Origin: Sinomicrobium pectinilyticum
GTDB lineage: Bacteria > Bacteroidota > Bacteroidia > Flavobacteriales > Flavobacteriaceae
Direction: 5' to 3'
DNA: 64,000 nt
Assembly: GCF_003725735.1 (NCBI RefSeq)
Contig: NZ_RJTM01000105.1
Coordinates: 1-64,000 of the forward strand
Shown here: positions 43,078 through 52,950 of the stretch, one piece after another
How positions within the stretch are numbered: position 1 is the first letter of the stretch
Layout of the letters: the number at the start of each line of letters is the position of its first letter
Made by a program: the position numbers and the translations under genes
Notes under the pieces: generated by a model
What the model was told of the DNA's origin: nothing
The model's input: the letters and a program-made list of their open reading frames with translations, nothing else
Database searches by the model: none

Positions 43078-44793
43078 TCAACCTTTGTTAAGTATTTGTT
43101 CCAGGATTCTCCGGGTTATCAGGTAAGTGGGTTTCACTCCTGTGGTTCCCAGACCTCCGGAGGCCAGTGTGCTTCCTGTTTCCAGCGGATTATCGGAAGC
43201 GTAATACGCATAACGTACCTCAACGTCTTCAGCTATGCTTTTTCTTATTCTCGATGCGGACTGAATGGCTTTCTGATAATGTGCTCCTTCCATCTCCAGC
43301 CCGACTACGTTCCAGGTGGAATCATGGAAGAACTTCAGCAGATCTTTATTTTGCAGGGACGTTCCCAGTACGGTAATCATGGTCCCTTCGAACACTTTCA
43401 GTCCGTATCCTTCGAAATCCTCTTTACAAAGTTCATTCTTAAAAGGATAGTTGTCTGCCGTCCCCTCAAAAATATGGGCAGAGGGGATCATCAGGTCACC
43501 TTTTCCTCCTTCCAGGATCCCGGCTTTCCCCATCACGGATACGGAAACCACATTCAGGAAATGGAGTTTACCTTTCTTTTCCGTTCCTTTTCCGGATTTG
43601 TTCTTATCCTTATACGGTTTTAAAAGCTCATCTATCGTTTCGTATGCCTGCTCGCCGAAGGCATAGTCCATCACAAAAAGTACCGGTCTTTCCTCCTCGG
43701 GAAGTGTGGCTCCGAAATCGTAATCTGCGTGACGGAAGTTTATCTTTGCCGTGTCCAGTATCTGAACATCTATATTTGTCCCGGAAGTGTCGTCTATGGA
43801 GATCATGCCGTTCTTATGGGCAAATGTTTTTACCTTATCGCGCAGGGCGCCGTTTCCGGGAAGGCTCAGGGTTTCATACAGTTCCAGCTGTTCTTTGCCA
43901 GAAGCCTCTTTTTTCAGGGCTTCGGCAGCAAAAACAGAATTCATTACACTGTGCATATTGGCACTGATAATATGAAGAGGGCGATGCAGCAGGTTGTTTT
44001 TCTGCAATACCTTCTTTATGTTATTGGCCCATGCCTCGCCATGGATATGGTGTCCTAAGCGTTCCCGGAGTATGGGGCTAAACGTAATGGTCCTCTTATT
44101 GTTGTCCCGCTCTTCTTCTATAGCGAGTTTACCCATCCAGTAAACGATATGCAGAAAGCGTTCCGGCATCTGCTTGGTGGCAAATGCCTGATGTGCATCA
44201 AGGGCCTCTTCAAAAGTCCTTCCCAATATGTTGGCTACATGTATAAGGGCTATTTCTCTTTCGGCCCGGGTAAGTTTTCCTTTTTGTACGGCATTTTCCA
44301 GTTTAAACCAATCCCTGTTGGTCTCTCCGGTCTCATCCAGATAAACGCGCCTGCATATCTTCTGCGATTCAATATACAGGAAAGTAAGATGCGTAAGAAT
44401 ATCGTAAATATCCGAGCGTCCGCGGGTAATTTCAATATTCATCTGCTCGTCATCTACCCGGTAACAGTTTCTCCTCCTTTTCGGCGGAATAATCGGATGA
44501 AAATGCGATTTTTTATAGCCCTCGTCCGAAGTCAGGTTTATGTAACGGCACTCTTCGATGCCTGTGGGAAGCCTGTCCAGGATATACATCAGCCCGTTCA
44601 GCTCTACCTTGTCTTCGGCAATGGAGCCATAGATTTCGGGGCGAAGCTGCAAAAGGGACTGCCGAAGTGTTTCCCCGGAAATTCCCATAGGCTTATAGAA
44701 CCCCCGGTTGAACAGATGCCGCATGGTAATGTACATCCGCTCAATAGCGCTGGTGGATTCCTGTGCCCGTGTCCTTCCTTGAATTTTGCTCAT
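43078..44793 (-). CDS. DUF6909 protein with nucleoside-phosphorylase-like C-terminus
   Basis: A 571-residue cytoplasmic protein probably of family DUF6909. The N-terminal 250 residues are helical and not recognised. The C-terminal half carries features of the purine nucleoside phosphorylase/AMP nucleosidase fold: KAGILEGGKGDLMIPSAHI (GD-type motif) and the hallmark GLEMEGAHY at about 498-506 (Glu500, Glu502). YASDNPLE near 534 corresponds to the base-contacting Asp position. It lies between a Wzz-like gene and a GH3 gene. No activity can be assigned with certainty. Confidence 0.75.
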   Translation of the reverse strand: MSKIQGRTRAQESTSAIERMYITMRHLFNRGFYKPMGISGETLRQSLLQLRPEIYGSIAEDKVELNGLMYILDRLPTGIEECRYINLTSDEGYKKSHFHPIIPPKRRRNCYRVDDEQMNIEITRGRSDIYDILTHLTFLYIESQKICRRVYLDETGETNRDWFKLENAVQKGKLTRAEREIALIHVANILGRTFEEALDAHQAFATKQMPERFLHIVYWMGKLAIEEERDNNKRTITFSPILRERLGHHIHGEAWANNIKKVLQKNNLLHRPLHIISANMHSVMNSVFAAEALKKEASGKEQLELYETLSLPGNGALRDKVKTFAHKNGMISIDDTSGTNIDVQILDTAKINFRHADYDFGATLPEEERPVLFVMDYAFGEQAYETIDELLKPYKDKNKSGKGTEKKGKLHFLNVVSVSVMGKAGILEGGKGDLMIPSAHIFEGTADNYPFKNELCKEDFEGYGLKVFEGTMITVLGTSLQNKDLLKFFHDSTWNVVGLEMEGAHYQKAIQSASRIRKSIAEDVEVRYAYYASDNPLETGSTLASGGLGTTGVKPTYLITRRILEQILNKG

Positions 44794-45127
44794 ATCTTAT
44801 TTTCCGCACAAAAATACGGGATTTTATATTATCTGCGCATGTAATTCTTGCAGGGAAGAAATCAGAAGTTACCGCATGACCCTTTTTCAGGTCTTTGTTT
44901 GCTATGTAACCTCCCCTGTGCAACTTCCTTACTACTTTACGCCAGGTTATTATTTATAGCCCTGTAACCGGCATAGAAGTCTCCGGAAACCCGTAGACAG
45001 CATCCATACATTTTTTTCGAAGCCATGTCCGGGAGATATAATGGGTTTTGTTGTTTTTCGATGGCAGGGTATAACTCCTCTTATCGAAGGATGGCCAGAC
45101 AACCAGAATCATCGGCTCCCTCGAGGT
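44794..45127. other. Gene-free stretch between DUF6909 and GH3 genes
   Basis: About 330 bases with no supported gene. It is AT-rich near 44810-44840 and has no strong hairpin; the promoter of the DUF6909 gene should lie in the first 100 bases. Confidence 0.45.
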
Positions 45128-46624
45128 TTAAGTTTTATATTTATATAATTCTTCAGCCAGTTTACGGTCATTAGACAGACGCTGTACTTTATTCTGTCCG
45201 CCAAGTTTTCCTATGCTCCTCATATAATCTGCAAAGCCGTCTTTTTTTATTTTTGTTATTTTCAGGGGTTGCAGTATGTTGCCTGCAATAAGGTCATAAT
45301 AATAGCTGTTTTGTTTCCGGAGGGCTTCATCTATTTTGAGGGCAAATCCTTCGGGATCTTCCGGTTCTTCTCCAAATTCCACCAACCATTCATGATAAGG
45401 GAGTTCTCCTTCTCCGGGATCGGTTTGCGGGGCTACGGTGAACTCGTTTATACTTCCCCCGAAATTTTCGATACCCTGTCGCATTGCTTCTTCCACTTCC
45501 TTGGCAATAACATGTTCGCCAAAGGCGGATGTAAAGTGTTTTATCCTTCCGGAAACAATTAAACGATAGGGTTTCAGTGAAGTAAATTGTACGGTATCTC
45601 CCAGGTTGTATGCCCATAGACCGGCATTGGTAGATATGATCATCACATAATTCACCCCAGTTTCCACATCTTTGATGGTAATCCTGTCCGGGTTTTCTTC
45701 AAAAAAGGCATCGGCACGAATGAATTCATAGAAAATGCCGGAATTCAGCTGAAGCAACATCCCTTTTTCCTTTTGGGAGTCCTGATAGGCAAAAAAACCT
45801 TCACTGGCGGGAAAGAGCTCTATACTGTCTACCTTTCTTCCTATAAGGTTTTCAAACCTGGCCCTGTAGGGTTCGTAATTCACCCCGCCATAGATAAAAA
45901 GCTGGAAATTCCTGAAAATATCGCCCACCTTTTTGCCTGTCCTGGCATGCAACTTTTCGAAGTACATCTGTACCCACGAAGGTATTCCGCTTATAACCGA
46001 CATATCTTCCCTGAGGGTTTCCTCTACAATGGCATTGACCTTGGTTTCCCAATCCTCAATACAATTGGTTTCCCAGCTTGGCATCCGGTTTTTCTGAAGA
46101 TATTGAGGTACATAGTGTGCTACGATACCGGACAACCTGCCGAGTTTTATACCGTTCTTGTCCCGGAGTACGGGGCTCCCCTGTAAAAAAATCATTTTCC
46201 CGTCTACAAAGGAGGCGTTCCCGGTTTCGTGAATGTAACACAGTATGGCATTTCGTGCCGCCCTGATATGGTGGGGCATGGAATCGGCGGTTATGGGTAT
46301 GTATTTCGCCCCGGAAGTGGTGCCGGAAGTCTTGGCAAAATACAGGGGTTTGCCTTTCCACAACACATTTTCCTCACCTCCTACCACTCGTTCTACATAG
46401 GGTTTCAGGGCTTCGTAGTCGCGTACAGGGACCCGCTTCGTAAAATCGTGGTGATTCCGGATATGTCCGAAGTCGTGATCTTTTCCGAAAGCCGTTGCAG
46501 AGGCGGAATTTATAAGTTCCCGGAATACTTTTTCCTGGGTTTCTACCGGGCGGTTCGCCCATTGCCGGATCTTCCTGTATGTAATTCCGGCAAATATTTT
46601 TGCGGCAAAGGATTTTAAAGACAT
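45128..46624 (-). CDS. GH3 auxin-responsive promoter family protein
   Basis: A 498-residue adenylate-forming enzyme of the GH3 family, known in plants for amino acid conjugation of acyl acids. The AMP-binding loop is AKTSGTTSGAKYIPI (about residues 92-106), with IYGGVNYEPYRARFENLIG, the SIELFPASEGFFAYQ box and VMIISTNAGLWAYNLGDTVQFTS typical of GH3. The start at 46624 gives MSLKSFAAKIF. It is common in Bacteroidota; the substrate is unknown. It is 47 bases downstream of the M23 gene on the same strand, likely one operon. Confidence 0.93.
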   Translation of the reverse strand: MSLKSFAAKIFAGITYRKIRQWANRPVETQEKVFRELINSASATAFGKDHDFGHIRNHHDFTKRVPVRDYEALKPYVERVVGGEENVLWKGKPLYFAKTSGTTSGAKYIPITADSMPHHIRAARNAILCYIHETGNASFVDGKMIFLQGSPVLRDKNGIKLGRLSGIVAHYVPQYLQKNRMPSWETNCIEDWETKVNAIVEETLREDMSVISGIPSWVQMYFEKLHARTGKKVGDIFRNFQLFIYGGVNYEPYRARFENLIGRKVDSIELFPASEGFFAYQDSQKEKGMLLQLNSGIFYEFIRADAFFEENPDRITIKDVETGVNYVMIISTNAGLWAYNLGDTVQFTSLKPYRLIVSGRIKHFTSAFGEHVIAKEVEEAMRQGIENFGGSINEFTVAPQTDPGEGELPYHEWLVEFGEEPEDPEGFALKIDEALRKQNSYYYDLIAGNILQPLKITKIKKDGFADYMRSIGKLGGQNKVQRLSNDRKLAEELYKYKT

Positions 46625-46692
46625 ATGCTGAACTTGACAAATCACCGCGAGTTGCCCCGGTGATGGCGAAAGCGGTTTCCCGTTTTTTTATT

Positions 46693-47574
46693 TTAATCAA
46701 AATCTATATAGTCGGTGGGGTTCACCGGATAGCCGTTACTCCACAATTCGAAGTGGAGGTGCGGGCCTGTGGAGAGTTCGCCGGTATTACCCATAGTAGC
46801 TATTACTTCCCCGGCTTTTACGAGTTCTCCCTGCGATTTGGTAAGGGACCCGTTGTGCTTATATACGGATATAAGGCCGAAAGAGTGCTCTATGATACAG
46901 ACATAACCGGTTTCTACGGTCCACTCCGCAAATATAACAATCCCATCGGCAACTGCTTTAACCGGGGTACCGGAAACACCGGTTATATCTACGGCAAAAT
47001 GTTTGCCTTCGAGATTGTAAGTATTGGAGATAACTCCGGAAACCGGTGGAAACAGTACAAAATTTACTTTGGAAAGAGCGCTTCCCACCAGGTTGTACTT
47101 GTCTTCCATAGCTACTTCTTCCCTGAGGGCCATATCTTCTTTACCGGGACTGAGATCTACTCCGGAAAGATCCGGACGTTCTCCTTTGGCCAGCGAATCC
47201 GCAGGTGCTTCGGCTTCCATATCTGCCGGACTTACCTCTCCCGTCAGGACCTTTTTAACATTATCTATATACCTGTCGTTGTAATCCAGGACAGATACCA
47301 GGGAATCTGTCTTATAGGTAAGTTCTGCGACCTGTCTCTTTAAGGCGGTAGAAGAATATCCGGGAATGTATTCGCGCAAAGGGGTAAATGCGATCAGAAT
47401 AGTGGTGATGGCTATGAGAAATACGGCAAAAGACGTCCCTACGACAAATACATTGAGCCTGTTAAGCCGGAAGGAAAGCCGCTCTTCAAAAGTATCTTCG
47501 TTCAGAATAACCAGCCGATACTTATGCAAAAGCTTTTTTGCAAGTTTCTTTCTTTTGGGTTTATTTTCTGCCAT
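46693..47574 (-). CDS. Membrane-anchored M23 (LytM) peptidase
   Basis: A 293-residue protein with a basic cytoplasmic tail and one membrane helix (residues about 32-52, LNVFVVGTSFAVFLIAITTILIAF). A short coiled-coil and the LytM domain from about residue 175 follow. Zinc ligands are seen as GKHFAVDI (H, D) and GPHLHFE (HxH). The domain looks catalytically complete. The family cleaves peptidoglycan cross-links. It is adjacent to GH3 and tatA, the latter divergent. Confidence 0.93.
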   Translation of the reverse strand: MAENKPKRKKLAKKLLHKYRLVILNEDTFEERLSFRLNRLNVFVVGTSFAVFLIAITTILIAFTPLREYIPGYSSTALKRQVAELTYKTDSLVSVLDYNDRYIDNVKKVLTGEVSPADMEAEAPADSLAKGERPDLSGVDLSPGKEDMALREEVAMEDKYNLVGSALSKVNFVLFPPVSGVISNTYNLEGKHFAVDITGVSGTPVKAVADGIVIFAEWTVETGYVCIIEHSFGLISVYKHNGSLTKSQGELVKAGEVIATMGNTGELSTGPHLHFELWSNGYPVNPTDYIDFD

Positions 47575-47655
47575 AATTCCTGCAAATATAGCGTTCTAAA
47601 CAGAGCTCAGTTCTTAAAAATATAATAATTAACGCCTCGATTAAACTTTTCTTAT

Positions 47656-47663
47656 TACCTTTG
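47656..47663 (+). promoter_or_regulatory. Candidate -7 element of tatA
   Basis: TACCTTTG, a full TAnnTTTG match, 21 bases upstream of the tatA start. The opposite strand carries the M23 promoter region. Confidence 0.45.
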
Positions 47664-47684
47664 TTACAGTAAATTTAAGTAAAA

Positions 47685-47876
47685 ATGATGTCATTGAATA
47701 TTTTTTTAGGAATGATCGGCCCTTGGCAGATAGTATTGGTAGTAGTAGTACTTCTGTTGCTTTTCGGCGGTAGAAAAATACCGGAACTGATGCGGGGACT
47801 TGGAAGTGGGATAAAAGAATTTAAAGACGCTACGAAAGAGGACGAACCTTCTCCCGAAAGCAACAAGAAAGAATAG
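47685..47876 (+). CDS. tatA: Sec-independent translocase subunit TatA
   Basis: A 63-residue single-helix protein, the pore-forming subunit of the twin-arginine pathway. The membrane helix PWQIVLVVVVLLLLFGGRKIPEL is followed by the amphipathic helix LMRGLGSGIKEFKDA and an acidic tail, as in TatA/E. The start is the first of two ATGs (MMSLNIF); the second at 47688 is as plausible. A strong terminator follows. No tatB or tatC in this window. Confidence 0.94.
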   Translation: MMSLNIFLGMIGPWQIVLVVVVLLLLFGGRKIPELMRGLGSGIKEFKDATKEDEPSPESNKKE

Positions 47877-47902
47877 TTTTATACTACTATAGACAATCTA
47901 AC

Positions 47903-47936
47903 GACCTTTATCCCAAGCGGGATAAGGGTCTTTTTT
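47903..47936 (+). terminator. Terminator of tatA
   Basis: GACCTTTATCCC pairs with GGGATAAGGGTC across AAGC (one mismatch), followed by six T. Confidence 0.88.
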
Positions 47937-47976
47937 GTTTAAGCCGATACCCCAAACTTCATAAAAAATATCTATA

Positions 47977-50106
47977 TCAGTCTGTCATAGAGAGTTGTAT
48001 ACGCTTTCTTTCCAGGTCCACATCTATAACTTTTACCATAACGTGCTGATGTAGTTTCACCACACTGTTTACATCACTTACAAACTCGTTGCTGAGTCTG
48101 GAGATATGAACGAGCCCGCTTTCTTTCACCCCGATATCCACAAAACAGCCAAAATTGGTGATGTTGTTCACTATACCCGGGACCGTAGTTCCCGGTTTCA
48201 CATCTTCAATAGTCTTCAGGTCTTTGCTGAACTCAAAGACCCCTGCCTTTTTCCTCGGGTCCAGGCCCGGTTTTTCGAGTTCTTTCAGAATATCCGTCAA
48301 TGTGGGTAAACCTATGGTTCCGGTACAATATTTTTCCGGACGTATCCTGGCAATATTCTCTTTGTTCCCTATCAGTTCCGAAACTTCAAGTTGCAGGTCT
48401 GCCGCCATTTTCTCCACTACGGCATAGCTTTCGGGATGAATGGCAGAATTGTCAAGCGGATTGTCGCTTTGTAACACACGGAAAAAAGCGGCACTCTGTT
48501 CAAAGGCTTTATTTCCCAGTCTCGGTACTTTCAGCAATTCTTTCCTGGAGCGTATCTCTCCGTTATTACTGCGATATTCCACGATCTTTTCGGCCAGGGC
48601 AGGCCCTATCCCCGAAACATAGCTCAAAAGACTCGGGCTGGCGGTATTTACATTTACCCCTACACTGTTTACGCAGCTCATTACCACGGCATCCAGACCG
48701 GTTTTTAACCTACCCTGGTCCACATCATGCTGGTATTGCCCCACCCCTATGGATTTAGGGTCCAGCTTCACCAGCTCGGCCAGGGGGTCCGCCAGGCGCC
48801 TTCCTATGGAAACCGCTCCTCTTACGGTAACGTCGTAATCCGGAAATTCCTGCCTTGCGATACTTGAAGCGGAATATACCGAAGCCCCGCTCTCGTTCAC
48901 CACAAAAACCATTACATCACGATCAAAAGCTATTTTCTTTACCAGGGCTTCCGTTTCTCTTGATGCGGTACCATTACCGATGGCAATGGCCTCGATACGA
49001 TAGGCATTGACCAATGATCGGATCTTCTTCATCCCCTGTGCGGACTCTCTTTGTGGCGGATGGGGATATATGTTCTCATTATGCAGAAGGTCTCCCCTTT
49101 CATCCAGGCATACGATCTTACAGCCGCTTTTATATCCCGGATCTATGGCGAGGATACGTTTTTCTCCCAAAGGAGGGGCCAGCAAAAGCTGCCGGAGATT
49201 TTCGGAAAATACTCTGATGGAAGCTTCATCGGCCTTTTCTTTGGCTTCTTTAAGTACTTCATTGGACACTGCGGGGTATAATAGGCGTTCGTAAGCCTCT
49301 TTTGCAGCTTTTCGGATATATTCCGAAGCCGGGGAAAATTCGTTCCGTATAACGGCTTTTTCGATGTTTTCCAGGACCGTGTCCTTGTCTACACCTATCT
49401 TTACCCGGATAACTTCTTCCTTTTCTGCACGGAGCATGGCCAGCAGGCGATGCGAAGGACACCTGTACAGCGGTTCGTTCCAGTCGAAATACTGGCGGTA
49501 TTTCTGGGCATGCTCTTCCTTTTCCTTACCTTTAACCGCCACCGCGGAGATTTCGGCATTCCTGCGAAACATTCGCCTTACGGTGTGTCTCACCCTGCCG
49601 TTTTCGCTTATCCATTCCGCAATGATATCTACTGCTCCCTGCAGTGCATCTTCCACCTCTTCGACTTTATCGTTCAGAAACCGTAGCGCGGTAGTTTCCG
49701 GATCGGTTCCTCCGGACTGTGCCATCAATATTTTGGCCAATGGCTCCAGCCCTTTTTCACGTGCTGCCCCTGCCCTGGTATTGCGTTTGCGTTTAAAGGG
49801 CAGGTACAGGTCCTCCACTTCGGTCAGGTAATCCGCCTTTTCTATTTTCTGCTTCAGCTCCGGGGAGAGTGCTTCCTGTTCTTCTATGGACTTAAGCACC
49901 GATTCCTTTCTTTTCTGCAGCTCTTCAAAAGCATTCTTCAACCTTTGTATCTCAAAAATCTGCACCTCATCAAGGTTTCCCGTCATTTCCTTACGATACC
50001 GGGCAATAAAAGGGACAGTACTGTCTTCTTCCAGTAATTTTAATGTGTTTACAATACTTTTTTCGGGAAGGTCCGTATGGCTGGAAACGTAATTTAAAAT
50101 ATTCAC
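47977..50106 (-). CDS. tex: Tex family RNA-binding transcription accessory protein
   Basis: A 709-residue protein of the Tex/YhgF family, involved in transcription-associated RNA/DNA handling. Domain order: a helical N-terminal part, a YqgF-like RNase H domain at about residues 320-420 (ILAIDPGYKSGCKIV, AIAIGNGTASRETE), and tandem helix-hairpin-helix elements near 480-530 (VNVNTASPSLLSYVSGIGPALAEKIVEYR). The C-terminal S1 domain is near 630-705 (GTTVPGIVNNITNFGCFVDIG). The start codon is GTG, directly preceding NILNYVSSH. It is convergent with tatA. Confidence 0.95.
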   Translation of the reverse strand: MNILNYVSSHTDLPEKSIVNTLKLLEEDSTVPFIARYRKEMTGNLDEVQIFEIQRLKNAFEELQKRKESVLKSIEEQEALSPELKQKIEKADYLTEVEDLYLPFKRKRNTRAGAAREKGLEPLAKILMAQSGGTDPETTALRFLNDKVEEVEDALQGAVDIIAEWISENGRVRHTVRRMFRRNAEISAVAVKGKEKEEHAQKYRQYFDWNEPLYRCPSHRLLAMLRAEKEEVIRVKIGVDKDTVLENIEKAVIRNEFSPASEYIRKAAKEAYERLLYPAVSNEVLKEAKEKADEASIRVFSENLRQLLLAPPLGEKRILAIDPGYKSGCKIVCLDERGDLLHNENIYPHPPQRESAQGMKKIRSLVNAYRIEAIAIGNGTASRETEALVKKIAFDRDVMVFVVNESGASVYSASSIARQEFPDYDVTVRGAVSIGRRLADPLAELVKLDPKSIGVGQYQHDVDQGRLKTGLDAVVMSCVNSVGVNVNTASPSLLSYVSGIGPALAEKIVEYRSNNGEIRSRKELLKVPRLGNKAFEQSAAFFRVLQSDNPLDNSAIHPESYAVVEKMAADLQLEVSELIGNKENIARIRPEKYCTGTIGLPTLTDILKELEKPGLDPRKKAGVFEFSKDLKTIEDVKPGTTVPGIVNNITNFGCFVDIGVKESGLVHISRLSNEFVSDVNSVVKLHQHVMVKVIDVDLERKRIQLSMTD

Positions 50107-50197
50107 GGCAAAAGAATGATTAAATGCAAAAGTTTTTCAGGCGGAATTACCCGCTGTTATCATTACAAGTAGTTGTTCGGTATAGGTTCTTCTGGTT

Positions 50198-51286
50198 TTA
50201 TTCCGGTTTCTTTTCGGAAGTAAATTTTACGCTCTTCAATATGGATTCCAGTTCAAACATATAATCGCGTTTGTCTTCGGAGGGGGCAAAGGTAAGTCCT
50301 TCCAGCACCAGCAACCGGTCGTTTTCTTCGTCACGGATCAGGTAGCACAGGAAAGGTCCTGCCATGGCAAAATTTTTCATTTCCCACATCCCCTTGACCT
50401 CTATGGTAGGTTTTTTGGCCAGCGTAATATCAAAAATATAAGGCGCGTATGCTTTCTGGGTTATCATGTACATCCCTTCTTCACGTCCGGGTACGTATTT
50501 TTTACCGATAGAATCGTGCATTTTTATAAAGGCATCTACCCTGGAAGAATCGCCGGGAATGCTGTTCAAAGGAAGTTCGTACACGAAGATGTGCATGGTT
50601 CCTTTGGGAATAACCCGCTCTATCCAGATAAAATTATCTTCCTGTTTTGAGGTTTTGTATACGGAAGGCATGGTAAGGCTAATACCGAACTTCTGTTGTA
50701 CATAGGGCTCTTTATTCAGTGCAGTATGAAATCTTTTCTGGTTTTCCCTGATATCATTGTCTTTGAATTCCTGAATGTACTGTTCCGAAGTCTTTCCGAT
50801 AAGATCGATCAGCGAACCGTTGTCAGGTGCCCGGACAATACCTATTTTTTGCGGACGTGCATAAGTATCGGTCTTTATCCCCGAATTCACCGCCGAATCT
50901 CTTTGAACGAAAAGGATGTTCCGGCTCTTGGTTGTGGACCCCTTAAAGACCGGAAGGGGTATCTGGTGGAGGGTAAAAACAGGCTCTTCCCACGGAAGGC
51001 CATCTACCGGAGCGGCATAATATTCGCGTATCTCATCGCCCACTTCACCCTTCCACATCTCGTTATCTATAACTACAGCGAGAGAATTGATAGCCCCTAC
51101 GGACTCGGGCAGATAGCTTTTTTTATCTTTTTTATTCTCCTGGCAGGAGGCAAAAACCAATAGAATACCGGCCAAAAGAACGGTAAATAATCCGTGACGC
51201 TGCAGGCCTTTACCTGCATGGTCTTTCTTCCGGTCGTTTTTCAACATCCTGTCTGCCTTATAACGGGCAGGCGCATTGTGTGTCAT
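50198..51286 (-). CDS. DUF4837 lipoprotein
   Basis: A 362-residue lipoprotein (ATG at 51247 gives 349). The signal peptide FTVLLAGILLVFASC ends in a lipobox. The pattern SLAVVIDNEMWKGEVGDEIREYYAAPVDGLPWEEP and LTMPSVYKTSKQEDNFIWIER matches DUF4837, an all-beta/alpha Bacteroidota family of unknown function. It follows the lytic transglycosylase gene by 25 bases and is likely co-transcribed. The start is uncertain between the two ATGs. Confidence 0.87.
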   Translation of the reverse strand: MTHNAPARYKADRMLKNDRKKDHAGKGLQRHGLFTVLLAGILLVFASCQENKKDKKSYLPESVGAINSLAVVIDNEMWKGEVGDEIREYYAAPVDGLPWEEPVFTLHQIPLPVFKGSTTKSRNILFVQRDSAVNSGIKTDTYARPQKIGIVRAPDNGSLIDLIGKTSEQYIQEFKDNDIRENQKRFHTALNKEPYVQQKFGISLTMPSVYKTSKQEDNFIWIERVIPKGTMHIFVYELPLNSIPGDSSRVDAFIKMHDSIGKKYVPGREEGMYMITQKAYAPYIFDITLAKKPTIEVKGMWEMKNFAMAGPFLCYLIRDEENDRLLVLEGLTFAPSEDKRDYMFELESILKSVKFTSEKKPE

Positions 51287-51311
51287 TTTGTTTTAGATTT
51301 AGTGGTTCGTT

Positions 51312-52859
51312 CTAACAGTTACAAAGCTTCAGCTTCATTCCCGGTTTTAAATTATTCCCACTAATATCGTTCCAATCTCGAATATTTTTTACAGAAATTC
51401 CCTGAAATTTTTTGGAGATCGTCCAGAGCGAGTCTCCTTTTTTTACCGTATACACCTTATTTCCGGAAGAAACGGGGGTAGCCGAAGCTGTTTTTGTCAT
51501 CGGCTTCAGGACAGATTTCTTTGGGTATATGGTAAGGCGCTGACCTATTTTCAGGCGATTGTTTCTCAGACCATTCCACTGTTTCAGGTCGCTGACACGA
51601 ACGCCGTAATGATTTGCTATTCTTCCCAGGTAATCACCTTTTTTCACCCGGTATGTTATCCTGCTGTTCTTTTCAAAAAACTGGGGCAGGGGTTTTTCTT
51701 TTTTGGCTTCTTCGGCTTCTATATGTGCATAAATAGCCCCTTCGTTGGCTACGAATTTTCCCAGAGCAGCACTCGGAAGCCGTAAGGGGTGTATTTCGTC
51801 CTTGATAAAAGGGACAACATCCAGTTTATATGAAGGGTTTAAAAACTGTAACTGGTCCACATCTACATTGATGAGTTCGGAGATCTGGTCGAAACTTACG
51901 GACCGCTTTACGTGAACCGTATCGGTTTCAAAATAAGCCACTTCCGGTCTTTGTACATGCAATCCGTGTTCTCCGGCATATTCGAATATATACATCATGG
52001 CGAGGAAAGAAGGCACATAGCCCGCTGTTTCCCTGGGCAGAAAAGGCCTCAGGTTCCAGTAGTTCTGATACCCCCCGGAACGGCGGATCGCCTTCGATAC
52101 GTTGCCCGGGCCGGAGTTATAGGCTGCCAGGGCCAGGTCCCAGTCACCAAATATTTCGTAGAGTTTGGCCAGGTATTTACACGCCGCTTTGGTAGATTTT
52201 ACAGGGTCGCTCCGTTCATCTACATAAGAACTCACTTCCAGATCGTATATTTTTCCGGTACTGTACATAAACTGCCATATACCGGTAGCGCCCACCCATG
52301 ATTTCGCCCTAGGATTCAATGCAGACTCTATAACCGCCAGATATTTCATTTCCAAAGGGATGTCATTGTTATCCAGCTCCTGTTCGAACATGGGGAAATA
52401 GTACTGGCTTTTTAACATCGTTCTCTCCAGAAAACCCCTTTTGTTCTTCAGGAAGTTTTTAATAACACTCTCCAGTTCGGGATTGTATTCCACATTGAAA
52501 GGCGTTTTTTCATTCAATTCTGCCAGTCGCGCTTTCAGGATGTTGGTAGGTAATTCCTTATACTCAATTTTTTCATAGTCCAGTTCGGTAACGGTCTGCA
52601 CAATGGTATCGTATAAACTGTTATCGTATAATTCCTTAAGCCAAAGACTGTCTATCTTCGCTGCCAGGGAATGATCGCGTAACCTGTACTTCCCATCAAT
52701 TTTTTCAATGGTTACTTTTGGTAATAAGGAGTCTTTCTTTTCGATCGTAAATTCTGTCCCATCCGGAGATGCCTGATTTTCATCGATTTCTGCAACTTCC
52801 TGCGCGTAGCCCCATGTGGTGACCGTGGCTAAGAATAGGGTGGCAAAATAGCGTTTCAT
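51312..52859 (-). CDS. MltD-like lytic transglycosylase with two LysM domains
   Basis: A 515-residue secreted murein hydrolase. There is an N-terminal signal peptide (MKRYFATLFLATVTTWGYAQ), then a GH23-type SLT domain at about residues 150-290 with catalytic Glu178 in IESALNPRAKSWVGATGIWQF. The ALAAYNSGPGNV motif follows. Two LysM modules near 400-445 and 468-512 (YRVKKGDYLGRIANHYGV and YTVKKGDSLWTISKKF) bind glycan strands. No lipobox is seen. It is likely the first gene of an operon with the DUF4837 lipoprotein. Confidence 0.95.
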   Translation of the reverse strand: MKRYFATLFLATVTTWGYAQEVAEIDENQASPDGTEFTIEKKDSLLPKVTIEKIDGKYRLRDHSLAAKIDSLWLKELYDNSLYDTIVQTVTELDYEKIEYKELPTNILKARLAELNEKTPFNVEYNPELESVIKNFLKNKRGFLERTMLKSQYYFPMFEQELDNNDIPLEMKYLAVIESALNPRAKSWVGATGIWQFMYSTGKIYDLEVSSYVDERSDPVKSTKAACKYLAKLYEIFGDWDLALAAYNSGPGNVSKAIRRSGGYQNYWNLRPFLPRETAGYVPSFLAMMYIFEYAGEHGLHVQRPEVAYFETDTVHVKRSVSFDQISELINVDVDQLQFLNPSYKLDVVPFIKDEIHPLRLPSAALGKFVANEGAIYAHIEAEEAKKEKPLPQFFEKNSRITYRVKKGDYLGRIANHYGVRVSDLKQWNGLRNNRLKIGQRLTIYPKKSVLKPMTKTASATPVSSGNKVYTVKKGDSLWTISKKFQGISVKNIRDWNDISGNNLKPGMKLKLCNC

Positions 52860-52950
52860 CTGGTTTAGGTTCTTTTTTGGATTAACGGAAATCCCGTAAA
52901 AATCGTATTTTTTATTTAAATAACGCTTTTAAAACGTGTTAAAATAAACA

